Positions 25,311 through 31,777 of a stretch of 31,777 nucleotides of DNA are shown in pieces. Each line of letters opens with the position of its first letter. Positions within the stretch are counted from its first letter, which is position 1. Source of the stretch: an uncultured Eubacteriales bacterium (GTDB lineage: Bacteria; Bacillota; Clostridia; Oscillospirales; CAG-272). Below the pieces are notes generated by a model. The model worked only from the letters and a program-made list of their open reading frames with translations. It was not told the origin of the DNA and searched no databases. The stretch is taken from assembly GCA_900554225.1 (NCBI GenBank), contig USGH01000005.1:1-31777 (forward strand), in the 5' to 3' direction. The translations under genes were made by a program, and so were the position numbers.

Positions 25311-25970
25311 ATGGAAAAAATCATCAAAATTCTCGCAAAATACTATCCGGTGTACCTGTCCGGACTGTGGGGTACGCTGTGGATCTCGGCGGCGACGGTG
25401 CTGTGCGGGACCGTGATCGGGGTACTGGTCGCGCTTTTGCGCATGAGCCGGAATCCGGTCGCGAAAGGGATCACCAAGGTGTACATCGAGATCCTGCGCG
25501 GTACGCCGATCCTTTTGCAGCTCTACTTTTTCTGGATCGCGCTGCCGAAGCTCCTGCCGTTCGAGCTTTCGGATATGCAGTGCATCATCGCCGCGCTCGC
25601 CGTAAATGCTTCCGCCTTTATCGCGGAGATCATCCGGGCGGGGATCGGCGCGGTGGATCGGGGCCAATGGGAGGCGGCGCGCAGCATCGGACTGTCACAG
25701 CGACATGTGATGACCCGGGTGATCCTTCCGCAGGCAGTGAAGAACATCCTGCCCGCGCTGTGCAACGAATGTATCTCCACGGTCAAGGGAACCTCCCTCG
25801 CGTCCGTATTCTTTGTAGGAGAGCTGATGACGAGCTTCAAGACGGTGCAGAGCGCGACATTTCTTGCCCTCCAGTCGCTGACCATCGTCGGTGTGATCTA
25901 TTTTTTGTTGAATTTTGTTCTGTCCAGACTGCTTATGTGTATCGAGAGGAGGTTTGCGCTCAGTGACTGA
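25311..25970 (+). CDS. Polar amino acid ABC transporter permease
   Basis: This 219-residue membrane permease belongs to the HisMQ/GlnP type. Five hydrophobic helices can be traced. The coupling motif that contacts the ATPase is EAARSIGLSQRHVMTRVILPQAVKNILPAL (residues ~122-151; described here in full because its parts EAARSIGLS and ILPQA are the diagnostic ones). The N-terminal segment LWGTLWISAATVLCG and the block EILRGTPILLQLYF are typical of the family. It follows the binding protein by 62 bp and overlaps the ATPase gene by 8 bp. A single permease gene suggests a homodimeric channel. Confidence 0.93.
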   Translation: MEKIIKILAKYYPVYLSGLWGTLWISAATVLCGTVIGVLVALLRMSRNPVAKGITKVYIEILRGTPILLQLYFFWIALPKLLPFELSDMQCIIAALAVNASAFIAEIIRAGIGAVDRGQWEAARSIGLSQRHVMTRVILPQAVKNILPALCNECISTVKGTSLASVFFVGELMTSFKTVQSATFLALQSLTIVGVIYFLLNFVLSRLLMCIERRFALSD

Positions 25971-26697
25971 AGCCATCATTCGTACAGAGGAGCTGCGCAA
26001 GCATTTCGGTAAGCTGGAGGTGCTGCGCGGTATTACCACGGAGATCCGGCGCGGCGAGGTCGTCTCCATCATCGGACCGTCCGGCGGCGGCAAATCGACG
26101 TTTCTCCGGTGCCTGAATCGTCTGGAGGTACCGGACGGCGGTAGGATCTACTATAAAGGAAAAGAAGTGACCGGGAAAAAAGGGGAGATCGGGAAGCTGC
26201 GGCAGGAGGTCGGCATGGTCTTTCAGCACTTCAACGTGTTTCCGAACATGACGGTGCTGGACAACGTGACGCTCGCGCCGATTCTGGAAAAGAAGATCCC
26301 GAAGGAGAAGGCGCGGGAGGACGCGATGGCACTGCTCACCCGTGTGGGACTGGCGGAGAAGGCGGAGGAATATCCCCGCAAGCTCTCCGGTGGTCAGAAG
26401 CAGCGGCTGGCGATCGTTCGTGCGCTGGCGATGCAGCCGGAGGTGATGCTCTTTGACGAGCCGACCTCGGCACTGGACCCGGAGATGGTCAAGGAGGTGC
26501 TGCACGTGATCGAGGAATTGACCCGCAGCGGCATGACGATCCTCATCGTGACCCACGAAATGGGGTTTGCGCGCGAGGTATCCGACAGGGTGCTATTCAT
26601 CAGCGACGGCATCATCAAGGAAGAGGGACCGCCCAACCAGATCTTCACAAGCCCCCGAGACCCGGCGACGATCCGTTTTCTCAGCATGGTGCTGTGA
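25963..26697 (+). CDS. Polar amino acid ABC transporter ATPase
   Basis: This is a 244-residue cytoplasmic ATPase that powers the importer. I chose the GTG at 25963, ten bases behind AGAGGAGG and overlapping the permease stop by 8 bp; the frame is open upstream but lies within the permease gene. Walker A GPSGGGKST, the Q-loop in VFQHFNVFPN, the signature LSGGQKQR, Walker B VMLFDEPTSALDPE and the H-switch VTHEM are all present. The sequence is of the GlnQ/HisP type. Translational coupling with the permease is likely. Confidence 0.95.
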   Translation: MTEAIIRTEELRKHFGKLEVLRGITTEIRRGEVVSIIGPSGGGKSTFLRCLNRLEVPDGGRIYYKGKEVTGKKGEIGKLRQEVGMVFQHFNVFPNMTVLDNVTLAPILEKKIPKEKAREDAMALLTRVGLAEKAEEYPRKLSGGQKQRLAIVRALAMQPEVMLFDEPTSALDPEMVKEVLHVIEELTRSGMTILIVTHEMGFAREVSDRVLFISDGIIKEEGPPNQIFTSPRDPATIRFLSMVL

Positions 26698-26737
26698 GAA
26701 ATATGGTGCTGCAAACATAACGAAAGGAACAAAGCTT

Positions 26738-28180
26738 ATGAACGATATAGAATTGTCAAAATCCCTGGTCGCGGAGCAGGCGGCGGAGACGGTACGGCTG
26801 GCGGACGCGATCTGGGGATACGCGGAGCTTGCCTATGAGGAGGAGAAATCCGCCTCCGCGCTGATCGACGCGCTGAAAAAGGAAGGCTTTGCCATCGAAG
26901 AGGGGATCGCCGGAATGCCCACCGCGTTTACGGCGACCTATCGTGTGGGAAGCGGCAAACCGACGGTCGGCTTTCTCGCGGAATACGATGCGCTCTCCGG
27001 ACTCAGCCAATGCGCGGCAACGCCGGAATGCGAACCGGTTGTCCAGGGCGGCGCGGGACACGGCTGCGGACACAATCTGCTCGGCGCGGGCTGTTATGCG
27101 GCGGCGGTGGCGGTCAAGGAATACCTCGTCCGGGAGAAAAAGGACGGCACCGTGATCTTCTTCGGCTGTCCCGCGGAGGAAGGTGCGGGAGCCAAGCAGT
27201 TCATCGCCCGTGCGGGATACTTCGACGACGTGGATTTCGCGTATACATGGCACCCGGCGTCGATCAATGAGGTCGGCTCCCGCTCCAGTGTGGCGATCAT
27301 GGGCGCGAATTTCATCTTCGACGGCGTGGCGGCACACGCGGGCGCGGAACCCCATCTCGGCAGAAGCGCCCTGGACGCCGTGGAGCTGATGAACGTCGGC
27401 TGCAACTATCTCCGAGAGCACATGATCGACGCGGCGCGGATCCACTACGCCTATTCCGATCCGGGCGGGACCGCTCCCAATGTCGTCCAGAGCCATGCCG
27501 TGATCAAATACGAGGTGCGCGCGCCCAAGGTCAGTCAGGTCGATGAGCTGTTTGCCAGAGTCGTCGATGTGGCGAGAGGGGCTGCCCTCATGACCGGGAC
27601 CGAAATGCGCTACGAGATCACCATGGCGTTCTCCGATTACCGCGCAAACCGGGTGCTCGGCGCCGTCGTGGATCGGTGTATGCAGGAGCTGGGCGCGCCG
27701 GATTGGACAGAGGCGGATTACGCGCTCGCGAAACGGTTTCTGCACACCTATCCGCGCCAGACCATGATCGGGATCCGGGAAAAGCTGGCGGCGTATTTTG
27801 AGCCGGACACCCTCGATGATGTTCTCGATAAGCCGCTCGATAGTACGATCCATCCGTTCCAGCCGCTTGAGGCGGGGTACAGCTCCGGCTCCACGGATGT
27901 CGGCGATGTGGGATACGCGACCCCGACCGTCATGCTCCATGTGGCGACCGCGTGCCTTGGCAATGTCGGCCATTCGTGGCAGAATACGGCGTTTGCCTGC
28001 TCCGATATTGGCAGAAAGGGAATGCTCCGCGCCGCCGAAATGATGACCCTGGCGACCATTCGCACCATGGACGCGCCGGAGATCATCGAAAAGGCAAAGG
28101 CGGAGCTGAAGCGGAAAAACGGCGGAAAATACCGCTGCCCCCTGCCGGAATACGTCACGCCGCCCATCGGCCGGTATTGA
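26738..28180 (+). CDS. M20-family metallo-amidohydrolase, AbgB-like
   Basis: This is a 480-residue cytoplasmic zinc hydrolase that would cleave an amide bond between an aminoacyl group and an acyl or aryl group. The length and overall pattern match the B subunit of p-aminobenzoyl-glutamate hydrolase (AbgB) in E. coli. Metal-site motifs are GHGCGHN (His108 and His112), CPAEEGAG (Glu147/148) and WHP (His172), and GNVGHSWQ comes late in the chain. The dimerisation insert begins near AHAGAEPHLGRSALDAVELM. The ATG follows AAAGGAAC. It lies 40 bp behind the transporter ATPase with no terminator between, so it is probably cotranscribed; this suggests that the imported solute is an N-acyl or peptide-like amino acid conjugate. 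No AbgA partner is present. Confidence 0.88.
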   Translation: MNDIELSKSLVAEQAAETVRLADAIWGYAELAYEEEKSASALIDALKKEGFAIEEGIAGMPTAFTATYRVGSGKPTVGFLAEYDALSGLSQCAATPECEPVVQGGAGHGCGHNLLGAGCYAAAVAVKEYLVREKKDGTVIFFGCPAEEGAGAKQFIARAGYFDDVDFAYTWHPASINEVGSRSSVAIMGANFIFDGVAAHAGAEPHLGRSALDAVELMNVGCNYLREHMIDAARIHYAYSDPGGTAPNVVQSHAVIKYEVRAPKVSQVDELFARVVDVARGAALMTGTEMRYEITMAFSDYRANRVLGAVVDRCMQELGAPDWTEADYALAKRFLHTYPRQTMIGIREKLAAYFEPDTLDDVLDKPLDSTIHPFQPLEAGYSSGSTDVGDVGYATPTVMLHVATACLGNVGHSWQNTAFACSDIGRKGMLRAAEMMTLATIRTMDAPEIIEKAKAELKRKNGGKYRCPLPEYVTPPIGRY

Positions 28181-28222
28181 GCGTCCGCACATACATTTTT
28201 CCTGCATTTCACAATCTTTCCC

Positions 28223-28251
28223 TTGCAAAATCTGCGGAGATCCGGTATGCT
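28223..28251 (+). promoter_or_regulatory. Promoter of the small DUF6440-like gene
   Basis: TTGCAA (28223-28228) and TATGCT (28246-28251) are 17 bp apart, followed by an AT-rich start region. This separates the small gene from the transporter operon. Confidence 0.6.
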
Positions 28252-28297
28252 TTTTTAAATAAAATGGCTGCCTGACGGGCGGAGAACGGAGGATGCA

Positions 28298-28486
28298 ATG
28301 AAAAGACAGAACGAGGAACGATTTGTGCTGCTGGAGGAGGGATCGGTGATCATGGGCTCCGGACGTGTGTTGCTGGTGGATCGCGTCACCGGCGTGACCT
28401 ACCTTCTGGTGTGCGGCGCCGGTATCACCCCGCTCATCGACGCGGACGGAAAGCCGATCATCACCCCGCTGCCGGAGGGGAAATAA
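28298..28486 (+). CDS. Small DUF6440-like protein
   Basis: This is a 62-residue protein of unknown function. The ATG at 28298 follows GGAGG at good spacing, and the composition is that of a real soluble protein. The pattern ERF, then VDRVTGVTYLLV, then G..TPLIDADGKPII resembles the DUF6440 family found in many Bacillota, from memory and not from a search. There are no membrane segments and no metal-binding motif. It lies between the amidohydrolase gene and the rpmG promoter and appears to have its own promoter and a terminator. Confidence 0.75.
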   Translation: MKRQNEERFVLLEEGSVIMGSGRVLLVDRVTGVTYLLVCGAGITPLIDADGKPIITPLPEGK

Positions 28487-28540
28487 AGCCCCGGTCGGTA
28501 CGGTTTTTCCTATAATATTGTAGAAATTTCGGAAATCCCA

Positions 28541-28569
28541 TTGACAGAGCCTCCGCGGTGTGGTATACT
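28541..28569 (+). promoter_or_regulatory. Promoter of the rpmG-secE-nusG-rplK-rplA operon
   Basis: A perfect TTGACA (28541-28546) and TATACT (28564-28569) are 17 bp apart, with TGTGG before the -10. The transcript would start near 28576 and carry a leader of about 155 nt. The promoter lies inside the hairpin described in the next entry. Confidence 0.92.
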
Positions 28570-28600
28570 TATGGTACCTCACGCAGGAGGCTCTTTTTTT
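28546..28600 (+). terminator. Terminator hairpin enclosing the rpmG promoter
   Basis: AGAGCCTCC (28546-28554) is perfectly complementary to GGAGGCTCT (28586-28594), followed by six more T. The 31-nt loop contains the -10 element TATACT. Transcripts arriving from upstream would fold the full stem and stop. Those starting at the internal promoter lack the left arm and continue. Confidence 0.8.
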
Positions 28601-28731
28601 GTGCGTTTTCGTGTCGGTCATCGCGAATCGCCTGTTTTAGAGTCCTCTCCGGCAGAGGGAGGTACAAATTCTATGGCGCACGTGGGAAAGCCTGCGTTTT
28701 CGCCGAAATTCATACAGGAGGTGCCGTCAAC

Positions 28732-28881
28732 ATGAGAGTGAAGATTACTCTTGCTTGCAGCGAATGCAAACAGCGCAATTATGATACCAAGAAAAACAAG
28801 AAGAATGACCCCGACAGATTAGAGCTGAACAAGTACTGCCGTTTTTGCCGTAAGCACACTTTGCACAGAGAAACAAAGTAA
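28732..28881 (+). CDS. rpmG: 50S ribosomal protein L33
   Basis: L33 is a small large-subunit protein, here 49 residues. The ATG at 28732 lies about eight bases behind AGGAGGTG and gives MRVKITLACSECKQRNY. The Cys pairs CSEC and CRFC indicate the zinc-binding (C+) form. It heads the secE-nusG-rplK-rplA cluster, its usual place in Bacillota, and is 19 bp ahead of secE. It is too short to stand out unless its upstream extension is ignored. Confidence 0.96.
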   Translation: MRVKITLACSECKQRNYDTKKNKKNDPDRLELNKYCRFCRKHTLHRETK

Positions 28882-28900
28882 TTATTGAAGGAGCAAACCA

Positions 28901-29170
28901 ATGGCTGAAAATGAAAAGAAAACCCAGGCTGCCGAAAAGCCGGTAAAGGACACGAAACCAAAGTCCGATAAGCCGTCTGTCTGGAAGCGTATGGGCGCAT
29001 GGTTCCGTTCTCTCCGCTCCGAAGCAAAGAAGATCGCGTGGGCAAGCCCGAAAACGGTCCGTTACAATACCATTCTGGTTATCGTCTGCGTCCTCATCTG
29101 CAGTGTCGTGGTAGGTCTTCTCGACTACGGCTTCTCCGCCGCAATCGTTGGACTGAGCCGCCTCATCTGA
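28901..29170 (+). CDS. secE: Preprotein translocase subunit SecE
   Basis: SecE clamps the SecY channel in the membrane. It has 89 residues. A charged Lys/Glu/Pro-rich N-terminal tail of about 28 residues is followed by the amphipathic helix with SLRSEAKKIAWASPKT and one membrane helix (~58-76). This is the short, one-helix form normal in Gram-positives. The ATG follows GAAGGAG. It lies between rpmG and nusG. Confidence 0.95.
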   Translation: MAENEKKTQAAEKPVKDTKPKSDKPSVWKRMGAWFRSLRSEAKKIAWASPKTVRYNTILVIVCVLICSVVVGLLDYGFSAAIVGLSRLI

Positions 29171-29276
29171 TCGCCGCATGTCGAATTGGGATAAGCGTGT
29201 CCGGGGCGTACCGCACAGGGAAGGTGCCGGACAGGACTCCCGTCCCCATAATGTGATCCAAAGATAGGAGCCTGCA

Positions 29277-29825
29277 ATGAGCGATATCAATGAAATGAAC
29301 GTTGGCTTGCGGTGGTATGTGGCGCATACGTACTCAGGCTATGAAAACAAGGTCAAGCAGAATCTTGAGCAGATCGTAAAGAACCGCGGCATGGAGGATG
29401 TCATCACGGACATTCGGATCCCGACGGAAACGGTGGTGGAGTCGGACGGCTCGCGCGACAAGGAAGTCGAATCCAAGATCATGCCGGCATACGTATTCAT
29501 CAAGATGGTTATGACCGACGAGACCTGGCATATCGTCCGGAACATCACGGGTGTGACCGGATTTGTCGGACCCGGATCCAAGCCGGTACCGCTGACCGAG
29601 GAAGAGGTCGCGGCGTTTTTGCCGGAGGAGGGACGGGTTACGACCAGCGTCGGCATTGCGGTCGACGACAACGTAGACATCGTGGACGGTATGTTCCGTG
29701 GCTACAGCGGACGCGTCACCGCCATCTCCGACGATGGAAAAGAGGTCACTGTGGTTGTCCCGACCGTGGGCAGAGACATGACCGTCACGCTCGAACGCAA
29801 GCACGTCAAAAAGGCGGCGGAATAA
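29277..29825 (+). CDS. nusG: Transcription termination/antitermination factor NusG
   Basis: NusG binds RNA polymerase and modulates pausing. It has 182 residues. The NGN domain begins with RWYVAHTYSGYENKVKQNL and contains MPAYVFIKM and VTGFVGPGSKPVPL. The C-terminal KOW domain starts at VDIVDGMFRGYSGRV. Its last strand reads PTVGRDMTVTLERKHVKK where most NusG proteins have an FGR-type turn, a mild divergence. The ATG at 29277 is six bases behind ATAGGAG. Confidence 0.96.
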   Translation: MSDINEMNVGLRWYVAHTYSGYENKVKQNLEQIVKNRGMEDVITDIRIPTETVVESDGSRDKEVESKIMPAYVFIKMVMTDETWHIVRNITGVTGFVGPGSKPVPLTEEEVAAFLPEEGRVTTSVGIAVDDNVDIVDGMFRGYSGRVTAISDDGKEVTVVVPTVGRDMTVTLERKHVKKAAE

Positions 29826-29912
29826 GCCTGCACGGCGATTTTCCTCCGCATCGACCCCAAACAATGACCGGGGCTGGGCAGTCCCCCGCGCTTTCCGCAA
29901 AGTACTGCCGCA

Positions 29913-29957
29913 GTGGGAGGAAGATAAAATTTTTCTGTATCTTCCGTCAGAAACCAC
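29913..29957 (+). promoter_or_regulatory. L1-binding leader structure before rplK
   Basis: An outer GTGG/CCAC pair (29913-29916, 29954-29957) and an inner 8-bp helix GGAAGATA/TATCTTCC (29919-29926, 29938-29945) are separated by an asymmetric internal loop, GA opposite GTCAGAAA. This matches the shape of known ribosomal L1 targets in mRNA and 23S rRNA. It ends four nt before the rplK ribosome binding site. L1 encoded by rplA would repress the rplK-rplA mRNA; this is inferred. Confidence 0.65.
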
Positions 29958-29975
29958 ATATGGAGGGTAACTACT

Positions 29976-30401
29976 ATGGCAAAGAAAATTATTGGCTATA
30001 TTAAGTTGCAGCTTCCTGCCGGTAAGGCTACTCCGCAGCCGCCTGTAGGTCCTGCACTCGGTGCATACGGCGTTGCAATCCCGAACTTCACCAAGGAATT
30101 CAACGAACGCACCAAGAACGACATCGGTCTGATCATCCCGGTTGTAATCACCGTATACGCAGACCGTTCCTTCACGTTCATCACCAAGACCCCGCCGGCA
30201 CCGGTTCTCATCAAGAAGGCGTGCGGCATTGAAACGGCTTCCGCTACTCCGAACAAGACCAAGGTTGCGACCATCAAGAAGGATCAGGTCCGTCAGATCG
30301 CTGAAACCAAGATGAAGGATCTGAACGCAGGTTCCATCGAAGCCGCAATGAGCATGATCGCCGGCACCGCACGCTCCATGGGCGTTGTGGTAGAAGACTG
30401 A
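29976..30401 (+). CDS. rplK: 50S ribosomal protein L11
   Basis: L11 forms the GTPase-associated region of the large subunit with 23S rRNA; it has 141 residues, the normal length. The N-terminal domain has IKLQLPAGKATPQPPVGPALG, with the proline-rich loop that contacts thiopeptide antibiotics and elongation factors. The C-terminal RNA-binding domain has IAGTARSMGVVVE at the end. The ATG follows TGGAGGG. It ends 14 bp before rplA, and its stop overlaps the rplA ribosome binding site. Confidence 0.98.
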   Translation: MAKKIIGYIKLQLPAGKATPQPPVGPALGAYGVAIPNFTKEFNERTKNDIGLIIPVVITVYADRSFTFITKTPPAPVLIKKACGIETASATPNKTKVATIKKDQVRQIAETKMKDLNAGSIEAAMSMIAGTARSMGVVVED

Positions 30402-30415
30402 GGAGGACTGGAACG

Positions 30416-31108
30416 ATGTTTAAGGGTAAGAAATACGTAGACAGCGTAAAGCTGATCGAAAAGAGCAAGCTGTACGATCCCGCTGAAGCTATGGATCTGG
30501 TTTGCCAGACCTCCAAGGCAAAGTTCGATGAGACCGTGGAAATCCACCTCCGTCTGGGCGTTGACTCCCGTCACGCGGACCAGCAGGTTCGTGGCGCGAT
30601 CGTCCTCCCGAACGGCACCGGTAAGACCGTTCGCGTTCTCGTTTTCGCAAAGGGCGAGAGAGCGGATCAGGCAAGAGCCGCAGGTGCGGAATTTGTGGGC
30701 GACACCGATCTCGTGGAAAAGATCCAGAAGGAAAACTGGTTCGATTTCGACGTTGTAATCGCTACCCCGGATATGATGGGTACCATCGGTCGTCTCGGTC
30801 GTGTGCTCGGTCCTAAGGGTCTCATGCCGAACCCGAAGGCCGGTACCGTTACCATGGACGTTGCCAAGGCCGTTCACGAGGCTAAGGCAGGTAAGATCGA
30901 GTACCGTCTCGACAAGACCAACATCATCCACTGCCCGATCGGTAAGGCTTCCTTTGGTAAGGAAAAGCTCCAGGAGAACTTCAATGCACTCGTCGGTGCT
31001 GTTATCAAGGCAAGACCGGCTGCTGCAAAGGGTCAGTATATCAAGAGCTGCGTCATCGCCTCTACCATGGGTCCTGGCATCAAGGTAAACAGCGCGAAGC
31101 TGGGCTGA
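30416..31108 (+). CDS. rplA: 50S ribosomal protein L1
   Basis: L1 forms the mobile stalk that helps release deacylated tRNA; it has 230 residues. Signatures include VDSRHADQQVRGAIVLPNGTGK, then GRLGRVLGPKGLMPNPKAGTVT (diagnostic parts VLGPKGLMPNPK), and GKASFGKEKLQENFNALV. The ATG lies about nine bases behind AGGAGG. Unlike in most bacteria, rplJ and rplL do not follow; a terminator and a lipoprotein gene do. Confidence 0.98.
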   Translation: MFKGKKYVDSVKLIEKSKLYDPAEAMDLVCQTSKAKFDETVEIHLRLGVDSRHADQQVRGAIVLPNGTGKTVRVLVFAKGERADQARAAGAEFVGDTDLVEKIQKENWFDFDVVIATPDMMGTIGRLGRVLGPKGLMPNPKAGTVTMDVAKAVHEAKAGKIEYRLDKTNIIHCPIGKASFGKEKLQENFNALVGAVIKARPAAAKGQYIKSCVIASTMGPGIKVNSAKLG

Positions 31109-31125
31109 GAAAACGCATAAACACA

Positions 31126-31174
31126 AAAAAGCAATGGAGGCGATCCGCGTTTGTGGATCATCCTCCATTGTTTG
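31126..31174 (+). terminator. Intrinsic terminator after rplA
   Basis: CAATGGAGG (31132-31140) pairs with CCTCCATTG (31162-31170), and GATCC (31142-31146) with GGATC (31155-31159) forms an upper stem. TTTGTG follows and ACAAAAAAG precedes, so some termination in both directions is possible. Confidence 0.88.
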
Positions 31175-31280
31175 TGCATAGGCGGCAAAGGACCGTTTTG
31201 TAAAACGCACATTATTTTTTCGCTGATCAATCAGAAATAGAATTTGTTCGCCAACCGGCGATGTTATCGGAGGCATCCTT

Positions 31281-31777
31281 ATGAGAAAATACCGTATCAT
31301 TCCCGTGCTGCTCGCCGCGGCAATGCTCTCTGCTGCCTGTGCATCTGCGGAGCCGACGGACACATCTGCTGTCAAGCCGAATACGACAGGTGAGGACAGC
31401 TCTGCCGCGGAAACCGAAAAAGCAGATCCTTACGCCGGCATTGACCTGTCCGGCATGGAGCTGCGCTTCCTCAACTACGAGGGACGGCTGTGGAATACCA
31501 TGTCCGTCCTCGATTATCCCGAGCTGACCGGCGTGGGTCTGGACGACGCGGTGTACAACCGGAACCGCACGCTGGAGGATAAGCTCAATATGAAGATCGT
31601 CGTGACCGAAACGACCGCTCTGCAGGGCATGCTCACCAAATCCGTTTCCGCCGGCGAGGATACGTTCGACGCGGTATACACCATGTCGGACGACATCTCC
31701 ACGAACGTGACCGGCGGGAATCTCTTGAACCTGTACGATATTCCGACGCTGCCGCTTGAGGAAACATGGTGGGAGCC
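31281..31777 (+). CDS. Solute-binding lipoprotein (family 1-like), N-terminal part, runs off the window
   Basis: The first 165 residues of an exported lipoprotein are present and the frame is open to the window edge. The ATG at 31281 follows TCGGAGG. A signal peptide leads to the lipobox SAAC with Cys20, then a Ser/Thr/Glu-rich linker. The hallmark LDDAVYNRNRTLEDKLN near residue 95 matches INDAVYNRNMTLADKYN of the lipoprotein at 10490, and the spacing from it to a Trp-Trp pair (WWE here, WWD there) is also similar. The two are therefore paralogues. Substrate and transporter partners are unknown. Confidence 0.85.
   Translation, partial: MRKYRIIPVLLAAAMLSAACASAEPTDTSAVKPNTTGEDSSAAETEKADPYAGIDLSGMELRFLNYEGRLWNTMSVLDYPELTGVGLDDAVYNRNRTLEDKLNMKIVVTETTALQGMLTKSVSAGEDTFDAVYTMSDDISTNVTGGNLLNLYDIPTLPLEETWWE

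Noticed and set aside
26756..28621. A 621-codon minus-strand frame opposite the amidohydrolase and the small gene
   Set aside because: It crosses the rpmG promoter and terminator and has low-complexity composition; the plus-strand genes are well supported.

Overview
The window is 31.8 kb of gene-dense, moderately GC-rich bacterial chromosome. It reads as a member of the Clostridia (Bacillota), probably near the Oscillospiraceae. The evidence is the Gram-positive S12 insertion, the RpoC body type, SAM-I and FMN riboswitches ending in intrinsic terminators, strong AGGAGG-type ribosome binding sites, and family-1-like sugar-binding lipoproteins. There are no tRNA or rRNA genes, CRISPR arrays, insertion sequences or phage genes.

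Layout. (1) 1-10385, plus strand: the 3' part of rpoB, then rpoC, a strong promoter, and rpsL-rpsG-fusA-tuf. (2) 10490-14566, plus strand: a solute-binding lipoprotein, an FMN-riboswitch-controlled riboflavin ECF S component, and a SAM-riboswitch-controlled metK. (3) 14628-20304, minus strand: an envelope-stress-like group of histidine kinase, response regulator, HtrA protease and a D,D-carboxypeptidase. (4) 20438-23984, minus strand: a hexapeptide acetyltransferase, pnp and rpsO. (5) 24403-28486, plus strand: a polar amino acid ABC transporter with an AbgB-like amidohydrolase, and a 62-residue DUF6440-like protein. (6) 28732-31108, plus strand: rpmG-secE-nusG-rplK-rplA. (7) 31281 to the end: the start of a second lipoprotein paralogous to the one behind tuf.

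The most striking signal is at the left end. The RpoB fragment and about the first 110 residues of RpoC are of Gram-negative type: RpoB carries a large insertion that Firmicutes lack, and RpoC has the matching zinc-finger region. The rest of RpoC and everything downstream is clostridial. Alanine codon GCA is absent from all 33 Ala codons of the rpoB fragment and becomes common from position 1739. This is either a recombination breakpoint in RNA polymerase or, at least as likely, an assembly chimera in a metagenome-derived sequence.

The other main point is that the classical secE-nusG-rplKA-rplJL-rpoBC-rpsLG-fusA-tuf block is present as two halves in swapped order, 18 kb apart. Each half is followed by a terminator and a paralogous lipoprotein. 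Many units have readable control elements: a promoter nested inside a terminator hairpin before rpmG, an L1-type leader before rplK, a long hairpin in the pnp leader, and a repeated TGTGGTATACT extended -10 promoter. I saw no clear new enzymatic or defence system.
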